A stretch of 7,236 bases of DNA from Desulfobulbus sp. Lineage in GTDB: Bacteria > Desulfobacterota > Desulfobulbia > Desulfobulbales > Desulfobulbaceae. Positions 1 to 7,151 of this stretch are shown one piece after another. How positions within the stretch are numbered: the stretch's first letter is position 1; the number at the start of each line of letters is the position of its first letter. The position numbers and the translations under genes were made by a program. The stretch lies in contig JAUWAH010000115.1 in the NCBI GenBank assembly GCA_030602145.1, positions 1 to 7,236 of the forward strand, given 5' to 3'. The notes under the pieces were generated by a model. The model did not search any database. It was not told the DNA's origin and saw only the letters and a program-made list of their open reading frames with translations.

Positions 1-728
1 GTGGAGCCCTCCGCCTCGACGAACAGCCCGGTCTTGTCCCGGTCCGCGCCGGTGAAGGCCCCCTTGCGATAGCCGAACAATTCGCTCTCCAGAATATGCT
101 CGGGCAGGGCCGGACAGTTGACCGTGATCATGGCACGGCCGGCGCGGGGTGACATGGCGTGCAGGGCCCTGGCCGCCAGCTCCTTGCCGGTGCCCGATTC
201 GCCACGGATCAGGACGGTGACGCTGCTTTGCGCCACCCGCCGCAACAGATCCAGGGTCTGCATGAGCCGGCGTGACCGGCCGACGAATCCGTGCTGCTCG
301 TCCTGGCCGGAAAGCTGATGATGCAGCCGGGCATTTTCCCGAACCAGCCTGGTCCGCTCCACCGCCCGGCCGACGGTGCGCAGGATCCGCTCGTTGTCAA
401 AGGGCTTTTCGACAAAATCATAGGCGCCGTCCTTGAGGGCCTGCACCGCCATCTCGATGGTGCCATGGCCGGTCATGAGCACGATGGCCACCGCCGGATC
501 GATCCCCCCCATTTTCTGGAGAAAGGTGAGGCCATCCATGCCCGGCATCTTGATGTCGGTGAGCACCGCATCGGGGGGATCGGTTTGGACCCGGTCCAGG
601 GCCTCCTCGGCCGAAGTTGCCGCCACGACGCGATAGCCGCCCTTTTTCGCCAGCATCTTGGTGAGGAAAACGAGCATGTCGCGCTCATCATCCACCACCA
701 GAAGGGTTGCCTGCCTGGATGCATCCAT
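1..728 (-). CDS. NtrC-family sigma-54-dependent response regulator, partial (C-terminus beyond left edge)
   Basis: This gene encodes a two-component transcription activator that uses ATP to remodel sigma-54 RNA polymerase. The frame opens with ATG at 728 and stays open to the left edge, giving 242 residues. Residues 7-120 form a receiver domain: acidic pair D13-D14, phosphoacceptor D58 in '[11 protein letters not shown]', T86, and K108 in 'FVEKPF'. A linker at about 121-145 looks helical. The AAA+ domain begins near 147 with 'GFVGRS'. Walker A is 'GESGTGKE' at 176-183, and the sigma-54-contacting loop 'GAFTGA' is at 223-228, so it should be a true sigma-54 activator. Walker B, the arginine finger and the DNA-binding helix-turn-helix lie outside the window. 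The start is 6 bases after the stop of the phosphatase gene. No strong Shine-Dalgarno sequence is visible, so translation may be coupled. No partner histidine kinase is visible, so signal and targets are unknown. Confidence 0.95.
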   Translation of the reverse strand, partial: MDASRQATLLVVDDERDMLVFLTKMLAKKGGYRVVAATSAEEALDRVQTDPPDAVLTDIKMPGMDGLTFLQKMGGIDPAVAIVLMTGHGTIEMAVQALKDGAYDFVEKPFDNERILRTVGRAVERTRLVRENARLHHQLSGQDEQHGFVGRSRRLMQTLDLLRRVAQSSVTVLIRGESGTGKELAARALHAMSPRAGRAMITVNCPALPEHILESELFGYRKGAFTGADRDKTGLFVEAEGS

Positions 729-734
729 AGACTG

Positions 735-1787
735 CTAGCCGTTGTTCCTGCCGGTCAGGGCCTGGAAGTAGAGCTGGACGAATTTGCCGGAGATGGTGTC
801 CGCCGAGGAAAAGCGCAACTCGCCTGCCGGGGCCACCCCGCCGGTGAGGATCCGGTAAGCTTCGCCGGAAAGTTCGACAACGGTCCGGTCGAAATCGGCC
901 CGATCGTCCGCCGCAAGCCGATTTTGCCAATAGCGGCAGCGTGGAGGACGATCGGCAAACACCAGGCATCGGCCCGCCTCGACCAGGGGACAGATCAAGC
1001 CGCCGTCGGCCTCCCTCTCCATCAGTTGGTCGTTGGACAATCCGGGTTGCTGGTGGTGGAGTTCCTTCAAGTGGCGGGCAAGCTCGACGGCCCGCTCGAC
1101 CACGGCCTGCCGCTGACCGTGGGTCAGGTCCCTGTTGATCGCCTGGCTAAAATGGATGGACTCGATCAGCAGCAGGTCAAAGGGACGCGCACAGCAGGGG
1201 TGGTTGTCCTGGCCGCAGCAATCATCTCCGTCACCGACCGGACTCAACCGATCGAAGCGGGTAAGCAGTTCCTGGTAGCGGTGCAGCACCGGCGCGACAT
1301 CCATGGACGGCCGGTTGTCGATTTTTGGCGATGCTGTCTGCAGGGGGACCGCCTGCTTGCCAAAGTCCTTGAGAAAGCGGCGCTGGGCATAGGTGGCCGG
1401 GTTGGCGATCCTCCCCTTCATCGTCTGCTCCGCCCGCTTGAAATCAAATCCCCGACGCAGCAGGTAGGCAGCGATGAAGGTCCCGGTTCGCCCCTGCCCC
1501 ATGCGACAGTGGACCAGCACCTTTTTGTCGAGGTAGATGGCCTCGTCCATCCAGTCGAGCGCTTTCTCCATGGCGTCGAGATCAGGGGCGCATTCGTCGG
1601 TCACCGGCAGGTAATAGACCTCGAAGCCGCTGCTCTCCTCGATCTGGTGAAGATCGCAGAACTCGCCGCACAGGTTGACGATGGCCCGGATGCCTTGGGC
1701 ACGAATCGAATCCAGGTCCTCGTAGGACATGGGAGCGTGGCCGGTGGCCAAATGATTGGTGATCCAATGCAATTGGTACATAGACAT
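735..1787 (-). CDS. Dual-specificity-type protein phosphatase fused to a YkgJ-like cysteine-cluster domain
   Basis: The protein has 350 residues in two parts. Residues 1-145 match a cysteine-dependent tyrosine/dual-specificity phosphatase: the signature 'HCRMGQGRTGT' at 93-103 gives nucleophile C94 and phosphate-binding R100, and D64 in 'LPVTDE' is the likely general acid. All key residues are present, so it should be active on phosphoproteins or another phospho-substrate. Residues 190-288 are cysteine-rich: C190-C191, C198-C199, then C266, C274 and C284 in 'CPLVEAGRCLVFADRPPRCR'. The latter resembles the 'CPfL...C.iYe.RP..CR' end of the YkgJ (CxxCxxCC) family, thought to bind zinc or an iron-sulfur cluster. 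That assignment is by eye and the first cysteine group is not a perfect match. No signal peptide or membrane segment is seen, so it is probably cytosolic. It starts 5 bases after the upstream stop; a second ATG at codon 3 is an equally possible start. The substrate is unknown. Confidence 0.9.
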   Translation of the reverse strand: MSMYQLHWITNHLATGHAPMSYEDLDSIRAQGIRAIVNLCGEFCDLHQIEESSGFEVYYLPVTDECAPDLDAMEKALDWMDEAIYLDKKVLVHCRMGQGRTGTFIAAYLLRRGFDFKRAEQTMKGRIANPATYAQRRFLKDFGKQAVPLQTASPKIDNRPSMDVAPVLHRYQELLTRFDRLSPVGDGDDCCGQDNHPCCARPFDLLLIESIHFSQAINRDLTHGQRQAVVERAVELARHLKELHHQQPGLSNDQLMEREADGGLICPLVEAGRCLVFADRPPRCRYWQNRLAADDRADFDRTVVELSGEAYRILTGGVAPAGELRFSSADTISGKFVQLYFQALTGRNNG

Positions 1788-1792
1788 CCCGT

Positions 1793-4339
1793 TTATGATG
1801 TGGAACCGGGGCTGGGCCCGACATTCGATTCATGAAAAAACCGGGCGACCCGCTCCTCGATCTCGTCTCCCTGCAGCACCATGTCGAGCACCTTGGTCAC
1901 GCCGAGCAGGCGCCCCACCTCGGTCAGCACACGGTGCAGTTCATCGGCGGCTGCGCCTATCAGGCGGGCGTCGAGCAGATCGCCGTGAACGGTGACCTCG
2001 AAATCCAAGCGGGTGAGAATGCGGCGAACCAGGTCAATCCGGGCTATTCGCCCCTCATATTCACCCCCGCCGCCGGCAAATCGCAACTGGCAGTAATTGG
2101 CTCGGCTGTCGGTGCCGCACAGGCAATCAAGCAGGGTAAAGTGGAAGCCAAACCGCATGTTGAGGTTCAGATAATCAGCGCCGACCAGGGCGTAGGAGGC
2201 GAACTCCTTGCTCCCACCGGCAGCAATGCCTCCGGACAGTGCCATATCGCCGAATCCTTTCCAGTCGAAGTGGAGATGGCTCTGCCAATCAACCTGCGGA
2301 TGGCCGAGGCCCTGCCAGAGGGCAAGAAAAGGGGCGGCGCGCAGTTGCCGGAGGGTGATCTCGTCGCCGTGGTCGTCGGCGAAGGCACCGCCCACATCGA
2401 GCAGATAGATGTCGATCGGCAGGTCGGTGGCCAGCCTGCGACAGTGGCTGGTCGCGGCCCCGGCTCGTTCTCCCAGCCCGAACATGGCCTGCACGGCCTT
2501 TTCGTGGGCATAGCGGATGATGTCGTGCAGCGATCGGCAGGATTGGGGCTGAAAGGCCGGATCAGCGGGATCAAGGAGGTGGAGCGGCGTGATGTGGGCA
2601 AGCATCTTTTCAAGGCGCTGGTTGAATGCCGACCGAACCCGCTGCTCGCCCGCATTCCGAAGGGCGAGCAATTCGTCGACCCGGCCTGGGTAGACAACGC
2701 CGGTGTTGCCGTCAACGGTGGCTTCCTGCCCGACACCCAGGCAAGCCAGCGCTCCGGCCGCCTCAACCAGCAGGACCACACCGAATTCTCGGCACACCGT
2801 GGCGAAATGACCGGTCACCGAACCCTGTTCACAGATCACGGCGGCCAGCTTGTCAATATGACGAACCAGGGAGGGCGGGATGTGGCGGGTCACCAGGATG
2901 GCCTGTCCGCCCGGCGGTTCCCTGTCCAGGTCTTCGCCATGGCGAATGGTCCCGTGGGCGATGCCGCCGGCCGCCGGCCGGGCACTCGCCAGCAACGGCT
3001 GCCGGGATACCGTCGGCACAACTTCGGACGACTGTTTCGATGGAGGTGCGGGTTCCAGTCGCAGGGGTCGTGACTGGAGAATGAACAGTTCTTCCTGGCC
3101 GTCCAAGGCCCATTCGATATCCTGCGGCTCGCCGAACATCTGTTCCAGGTTCCTCGCCACCCGTGCCAACCGCCCTGCCTGCTCGACGGTGATCGCTCCG
3201 CTTATTCTCGTCCGGGGCTCGATCGGCTCCGTCACAAGCCCTTCCCTGCCCAAGATCAACCGCTCTTGCTGGCTGCCTGTGGACCGGGTCGACGGCGACT
3301 TGCTGTTCACCGGAAACAGGAACACATCGGGCACGGTCGAGCCGTCCACCAGGGGCAGACCCAAGCCGTGCACGGCGTGCACCAGCAGGTCGGTTCCGCC
3401 ACCATTCGAAGGATCGCGGCTGTAGATGACGCCGCTGGCCCGGGCATCGACCATGGTCAGGACCAGGACTGCCATGGCCGCCTCCTCGTCGCCAATGCCG
3501 GCATGGAGGCGATAGACCAGGGCCTGGGGAGAGTATTTGGAGGCGACCACCTCCAGGTAGGCGGCCAGCAACCCGCCCCTTCCCACCCCAAGCCGGGAAT
3601 GGTACTGTCCGGCAAAGCTGTGCGCCCCATCCTCGTGCAGCGCCGAGGAACGGACCGCCACCCTGGGTCGCTGACCGGACGCCAGGGACGGCAACCGATC
3701 ATACTCGGCCAGGATGGTCCGGGCCACCTGATCGGGGATGTCCATATTCCTGACCAGGGTCATCAAGGCCTGCGACGTTTCCTTGAGGTTGGCGGCCGAA
3801 TCGGGATCTATCCCGGCGAGGAGGAGATCTAGGGCCGGACGGAGCCGATTATGCTCAACCAGCAGGCCGTAGGTGGTGGCGGTAATGGTGAATCCCTCGG
3901 GGATGCGGGCCGCGCCGGCCTGTTTGATAGCGAGCAGCTGTGAACATTTGTTACCGACCAGACCTGGCTCGACCGGTTGGTCATGTCCGACCACGAAGGG
4001 GGGGATGAGAAACTCTTCAGGCGGTGCCAACAGCAGGCGGACATAGAAATCATACTTATTGAAATACTCGCGCAAGATCCCCGCCTGGCCGGGTTGCATC
4101 TGCTCAAGGGCCGTGACCATGCCTGCCACCGCCTCGGCGAACCGACGATAGCGGCGGCGGGTTCGGGCCAGGTCTTCCTGGCGCCCGCCATGGTAAACGG
4201 CCTCGAACTCCGCCATCAGTTCATGGCTTCTGCCGTCATGGTCGAGCAGGGTCCTGAAGGCGCCGTAGGTCTGCTGCACCGCCCGTTCAGGGGCCAAGAG
4301 CCGCAGCGACCAATGTTTGACCAAAGCGCCAACCTGCAT
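1793..4339 (-). CDS. PEP synthase/PPDK-like phosphotransferase with atypical C-terminal domain
   Basis: The protein has 848 residues. Residues 1-110 are mostly helical, charged and unrecognised. About 120-430 is the ATP-binding (ATP-grasp) domain of the PEP synthase/pyruvate phosphate dikinase family: 'GNKCSQL' at 129-135, 'IPEGFTIT' at 146-153, 'VAVRSSALHED' at 227-237, 'SFAGQ' at 241-245, 'SGVIYSRDP' at 302-310, 'EPQDIEWAL' at 404-412 and 'LQSRP' at 421-425. About 450-552 resembles the swivelling phosphohistidine domain; 'GSVTGHFATVCREFG' at 506-520 keeps the histidine (H511), although the usual TSH is TGH. Residues 553-848 lack the PEP-binding barrel motifs expected at this point and match nothing I can name. 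The family normally moves phosphate from ATP through histidine to an acceptor, which is unknown here. The start at 4339 is preferred over an in-frame ATG at 4585 that would overlap thiL by 245 bases: AGGTGG lies 5 bases upstream and the thiL stop is one base away. The extra 82 residues of the longer frame look like out-of-frame translation of thiL. Confidence 0.88.
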   Translation of the reverse strand: MQVGALVKHWSLRLLAPERAVQQTYGAFRTLLDHDGRSHELMAEFEAVYHGGRQEDLARTRRRYRRFAEAVAGMVTALEQMQPGQAGILREYFNKYDFYVRLLLAPPEEFLIPPFVVGHDQPVEPGLVGNKCSQLLAIKQAGAARIPEGFTITATTYGLLVEHNRLRPALDLLLAGIDPDSAANLKETSQALMTLVRNMDIPDQVARTILAEYDRLPSLASGQRPRVAVRSSALHEDGAHSFAGQYHSRLGVGRGGLLAAYLEVVASKYSPQALVYRLHAGIGDEEAAMAVLVLTMVDARASGVIYSRDPSNGGGTDLLVHAVHGLGLPLVDGSTVPDVFLFPVNSKSPSTRSTGSQQERLILGREGLVTEPIEPRTRISGAITVEQAGRLARVARNLEQMFGEPQDIEWALDGQEELFILQSRPLRLEPAPPSKQSSEVVPTVSRQPLLASARPAAGGIAHGTIRHGEDLDREPPGGQAILVTRHIPPSLVRHIDKLAAVICEQGSVTGHFATVCREFGVVLLVEAAGALACLGVGQEATVDGNTGVVYPGRVDELLALRNAGEQRVRSAFNQRLEKMLAHITPLHLLDPADPAFQPQSCRSLHDIIRYAHEKAVQAMFGLGERAGAATSHCRRLATDLPIDIYLLDVGGAFADDHGDEITLRQLRAAPFLALWQGLGHPQVDWQSHLHFDWKGFGDMALSGGIAAGGSKEFASYALVGADYLNLNMRFGFHFTLLDCLCGTDSRANYCQLRFAGGGGEYEGRIARIDLVRRILTRLDFEVTVHGDLLDARLIGAAADELHRVLTEVGRLLGVTKVLDMVLQGDEIEERVARFFHESNVGPSPGSTS

Positions 4340-4340
4340 G

Positions 4341-5354
4341 TTATCCACCTGGTTTGTCGCGGAAGTGGTCGTATCCCTGGTAGGCGATGGCCACCTCCTC
4401 GCTGCTCCCGTCCGACCGTTGCCCAACGAGGGTGACTCCGGCCCCCTCGACCACGGCCCCGACCTGAGCAAGCCGCAGGCCGCAGCAATCTCCAAGGGCG
4501 AGCAAGCTGCTCCCTTGAACCGGATCGGCGGTAAACAGCAATTCGTAATCCTCGCCGCCGCCGATGACCCACTGGCGCCAATCACTGCCGGTCAACCGGG
4601 CGGCGGTGGCCAGCGCCTCCCGGCAGGGCAGGTCTTTGGCCGCGATTCGCGCCCCCACTCCGGACTGTTTGCACAGATGGGCCAGATCGGTGGCCAGCCC
4701 GTCGGACAAATCCATCATCGCATGGACCAGACCGCCGGCTGCCAGCCTCCGCCCCAGTTCGACCCTGGCGGTGGGGTTGAGGTGCTGTTCGCGAAAGGCG
4801 GCAAAGTCGTCGTGTCCGTCAATCCCCCGCCGGAGCAGCTCCAGGCCGGCGGCGGCACCTCCCAGGGGACCGCTCACCCAGATGGTGTCGCCGGGCCGCG
4901 CCCCGCTGCGGTAAACGACCCGCTGGGCCTCGGCCTCGCCGATCACCGTCAGGGTGCAGGTGAATCCCTGCGGGCTGGCCACCGTGTCACCGCCGATCAG
5001 CAGGCAGCCGTACTCGCGGCAGCCATCGGCCAGCCCCTTGGCAAAGGCCCTGAACCAGGACTCGTCAAACCCGGCGGGCATGCCCAGCGACAGGAGGACG
5101 AACAGCGGCCGGCCGCCCATGGCGCCGATATCGCTGACATTGACCGAGACCGCCTTGCGGCCCAATTTGTCCGGAGGATGCAGACCTCCGTCGAAATGCA
5201 CCCCCTCTATCAACGTGTCCATGGTCAGCAGCCAGACATGATGGCCGTCCTTGTCGATCACGGCGCAGTCATCGCCTATTCCCCTGATCAGTCCCGCCGT
5301 GGTGTCCTGCCCGCTCAGCGCGGCGATATATTCGATAATCTGTCGTTCGTTCAC
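4341..5354 (-). CDS. thiL: Thiamine-monophosphate kinase
   Basis: ThiL phosphorylates thiamine monophosphate with ATP to give thiamine diphosphate, the cofactor of pyruvate-handling enzymes, in the cytosol. The product has 337 residues, a usual length. Family motifs run in order: 'GIGDDCAV' at 25-32, 'TMDTLIEGVHF' at 44-54, 'VNVSDIGAMGG' at 71-81, 'GGDTV' at 121-125, 'MDLSDGLATDL' at 214-224, 'GGGEDYELLF' at 265-274, and a closing 'GYDHF'. The aspartates of the Mg-ATP and substrate sites (D28, D29, D46, D75, D123, D218) are present. The one small deviation is G77 where alanine is common. The start codon is GTG, which overlaps the ptsI stop as GTGA. No Shine-Dalgarno sequence precedes it, so translation probably depends on ribosomes finishing ptsI. 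It has no obvious functional tie to the PTS genes beyond co-transcription. No other thiamine genes are in the window. Confidence 0.97.
   Translation of the reverse strand: MNERQIIEYIAALSGQDTTAGLIRGIGDDCAVIDKDGHHVWLLTMDTLIEGVHFDGGLHPPDKLGRKAVSVNVSDIGAMGGRPLFVLLSLGMPAGFDESWFRAFAKGLADGCREYGCLLIGGDTVASPQGFTCTLTVIGEAEAQRVVYRSGARPGDTIWVSGPLGGAAAGLELLRRGIDGHDDFAAFREQHLNPTARVELGRRLAAGGLVHAMMDLSDGLATDLAHLCKQSGVGARIAAKDLPCREALATAARLTGSDWRQWVIGGGEDYELLFTADPVQGSSLLALGDCCGLRLAQVGAVVEGAGVTLVGQRSDGSSEEVAIAYQGYDHFRDKPGG
4345..4350 (-). promoter_or_regulatory. Ribosome binding site of the PEP-synthase-like gene
   Basis: AGGTGG on the minus strand lies inside the last codons of thiL, five bases before the ATG at 4339. 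It is the clearest Shine-Dalgarno sequence at any junction in the window. It decides the start of this gene in favour of the 848-residue protein over the 930-residue open frame. Confidence 0.7.
5351..5354 (-). promoter_or_regulatory. GTGA stop-start overlap coupling ptsI and thiL
   Basis: On the minus strand GTG (5354-5352) opens thiL and TGA (5353-5351) closes ptsI. There is no Shine-Dalgarno sequence in the preceding 17 bases. This arrangement is typical of termination-reinitiation coupling, which would tie ThiL output to EI translation. Confidence 0.75.
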
Positions 5355-7150
5355 CGTTGATAGAATGGTTCGGGATAAAGATGAGGCAGCGCCTGCGCCA
5401 GCACCTCGCGGACCTGGTCGCTGTCGCCGCAGTGGAGCACCTGCGCGGCCAACTGCTGCAAGACATCGCTGCGGGCGTGGCGAAGCAGTCGCTTGATGCG
5501 GGGGATTACCGCCGGCCGCATCGACAACTCATCGATCCCCAGCCCGAGCAGAACCGGAGCACATTGGGGATCGCCGGCCATCTCGCCGCACAGCGAGACC
5601 GGTATATTGCCGGCATGGCCGGCTTCCACCGTCTGCCGGATCATGCGCAGCACCGCCGGATGAAACGGCTCATACAGATGGGCCACATACTGGTTGCCCC
5701 GATCGATGGCCAGCGCGTACTGGATCAGATCGTTGGTGCCGATGGCGAAAAAATCGACCTCGGCCGCAAAGACATCGGCCATGACCACCGCGCTGGGTAC
5801 TTCCACCATCATGCCGACGGCCACCGATTCCGCCACTGGGATACAATCGGCCGCCAACTCCGCCCCCACCTCGGCGATCACCGCCTTGGCCTGGCGCAAT
5901 TCGGCCGGAGCGGACACCAGGGGAAGCAGAATCCGCAGGTGGCCATAGACCGAGGCCCGGAGCAGCGCCCTGATCTGACTGCGGAACAAATCCCTTTCGT
6001 GAAGGGAAAAACGAATGGAGCGCAGGCCAAGGGCCGGGTTGCGCTCCCGGTCAAGCCAAGCCTTGTTGCCGGGAAACCGATTGAGGAATTTGTCGCCGCC
6101 GACATCAAGGGTCCGCACGGTCACCGGATAGGGCGCCATGGTTTCCAGCAGACTCCGGTAGGTGAGGTACAACTGCTCTTCGGTCGGTGGTTCTGGTCCG
6201 TGAAAATAATCGAACTCGCTGCGGAACAGACCGATACCTTCCGACTGGTAGCGAAGCACCACCGACAGTTCGCCCAGCATTTCTATGTTGGCGCTCATCC
6301 GGATGCGCAGTCCGTCCACCGTTTCCGAGGCAAGGTGAACATAGCGCTCCAGTTCGTCAGCCCGGGCCCGTTCGAGACGGTCGTTTTCCTGCCGCCGCAG
6401 AATTTCAGCGGGTTCCGGGTGCAGGATCACCTGGCCGCTGGAGCCGTCGAGGACAATCATGTCGCCGGTGGCCAACAGGGAGGTGGCATGTTCGAGTCCC
6501 ACCACCGCCGGCAACCCCAGCGACCTGGCGACTATGGCGGTATGGGAGGTGGTGCCTCCCTTCTCTGTGACAAAACCGTGCACACTGCCGGCCCGCATCC
6601 GCAAGGTGTCCTCGGGGGAAAAATCATTGGCCACCAGGATGACGGGGCGATCGTCGACGGCCAGCGGCTGATGCTCGCGCCCTGCGAGCAGGCCGAAAAC
6701 CCGGTCGGCCACATGCTTGATGTCCGCGAATCGCTCCTTGATATACGGGTCGTCGATCCGGTCAAACCGCTCCTTGATCTCGCTGAGGGCCTGGGCCAGT
6801 GCCCACTCGGCGTTGACATTATTGCGCCGGATGATCGCCACGGTCCGTTCGACGATCATCCGGTCCTTGAGCATCAACAGGTGGGAATCGATGATGGACA
6901 GGGCATCGGCGAGGTCGCCGGCCATCTTCTCCCGCAGGCTGGTCAATTCCTCGCCGGCGGCCGCAATGGCGGCGGTGAACCGTTCCTCCTCCTTGTCGAT
7001 GTGACCGGCCGGCAGATGATACCATCCGGCCCGCAGGGTCTGACGCTTGAGGACCACCACCCTGGCGGCAACGGTCCCGGGAGACACACCGATGCCGCGC
7101 AGTAAACGGGATCCAGAAGGTAGGTTTTCTTGTGCTTCCCTGGCGGTCAT
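5351..7150 (-). CDS. ptsI: PTS enzyme I (phosphoenolpyruvate-protein phosphotransferase)
   Basis: Enzyme I autophosphorylates on histidine from PEP and passes the phosphate to HPr, the first step of the phosphotransferase system, in the cytosol. The product has 599 residues, slightly longer than the usual ~575 because about 15 residues precede the conserved 'GIGVSPG' (19-25). The HPr-binding helical region spans roughly 45-155. The phosphohistidine segment 'KGGTTSHTAIVAR' at 197-209 places the active histidine at H203. The PEP-binding barrel is complete: 'GLFRSEFDYF', 'RTLDVGGDK', 'NPALGLRSIRF', 'GMMVEVPS', 'FFAIGTNDLIQY' and 'SLCGEMAGD' with the catalytic cysteine. The ATG at 7150 follows the ptsH stop by one base. 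A longer in-frame ATG at 7204 would run 53 bases into ptsH and adds residues that do not fit the family. Neighbouring HPr confirms the assignment. No sugar-specific EII component is visible, so a regulatory rather than sugar-importing PTS is possible. Confidence 0.98.
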   Translation of the reverse strand: MTAREAQENLPSGSRLLRGIGVSPGTVAARVVVLKRQTLRAGWYHLPAGHIDKEEERFTAAIAAAGEELTSLREKMAGDLADALSIIDSHLLMLKDRMIVERTVAIIRRNNVNAEWALAQALSEIKERFDRIDDPYIKERFADIKHVADRVFGLLAGREHQPLAVDDRPVILVANDFSPEDTLRMRAGSVHGFVTEKGGTTSHTAIVARSLGLPAVVGLEHATSLLATGDMIVLDGSSGQVILHPEPAEILRRQENDRLERARADELERYVHLASETVDGLRIRMSANIEMLGELSVVLRYQSEGIGLFRSEFDYFHGPEPPTEEQLYLTYRSLLETMAPYPVTVRTLDVGGDKFLNRFPGNKAWLDRERNPALGLRSIRFSLHERDLFRSQIRALLRASVYGHLRILLPLVSAPAELRQAKAVIAEVGAELAADCIPVAESVAVGMMVEVPSAVVMADVFAAEVDFFAIGTNDLIQYALAIDRGNQYVAHLYEPFHPAVLRMIRQTVEAGHAGNIPVSLCGEMAGDPQCAPVLLGLGIDELSMRPAVIPRIKRLLRHARSDVLQQLAAQVLHCGDSDQVREVLAQALPHLYPEPFYQR

Positions 7151-7151
7151 G

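Noticed and set aside
129..145. TGGCACG sequence resembling the -24 element of a sigma-54 promoter
   Set aside because: No TTGC element follows at the required spacing, and the site is inside the coding sequence of the regulator on the opposite strand.
209..724. Two minus-strand open frames (209-466 and 473-724) in the regulator region
   Set aside because: They are in other frames from the response regulator, whose own frame is open from 728 to the edge and carries all the receiver and AAA+ motifs.
291..1835. Long plus-strand open frame (514 codons) opposite the regulator and phosphatase genes
   Set aside because: It is antisense to two well-supported genes and has no family motif, so I treat it as a GC-rich shadow.
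1832..3073. Plus-strand open frame (413 codons) opposite the PEP-synthase-like gene
   Set aside because: It has no motifs, and the opposite strand carries the conserved phosphohistidine segment and the C-terminal blocks.
4317..5360. Plus-strand open frame (347 codons) opposite thiL
   Set aside because: It mirrors thiL almost end to end and its translation has no recognisable domain.
5357..7105. Long plus-strand open frame (582 codons) opposite ptsI
   Set aside because: It lies exactly antisense to a gene with all EI motifs. The translation is rich in His, Gly, Arg and Gln without any recognisable domain, as expected for the complement of GC-rich coding sequence.
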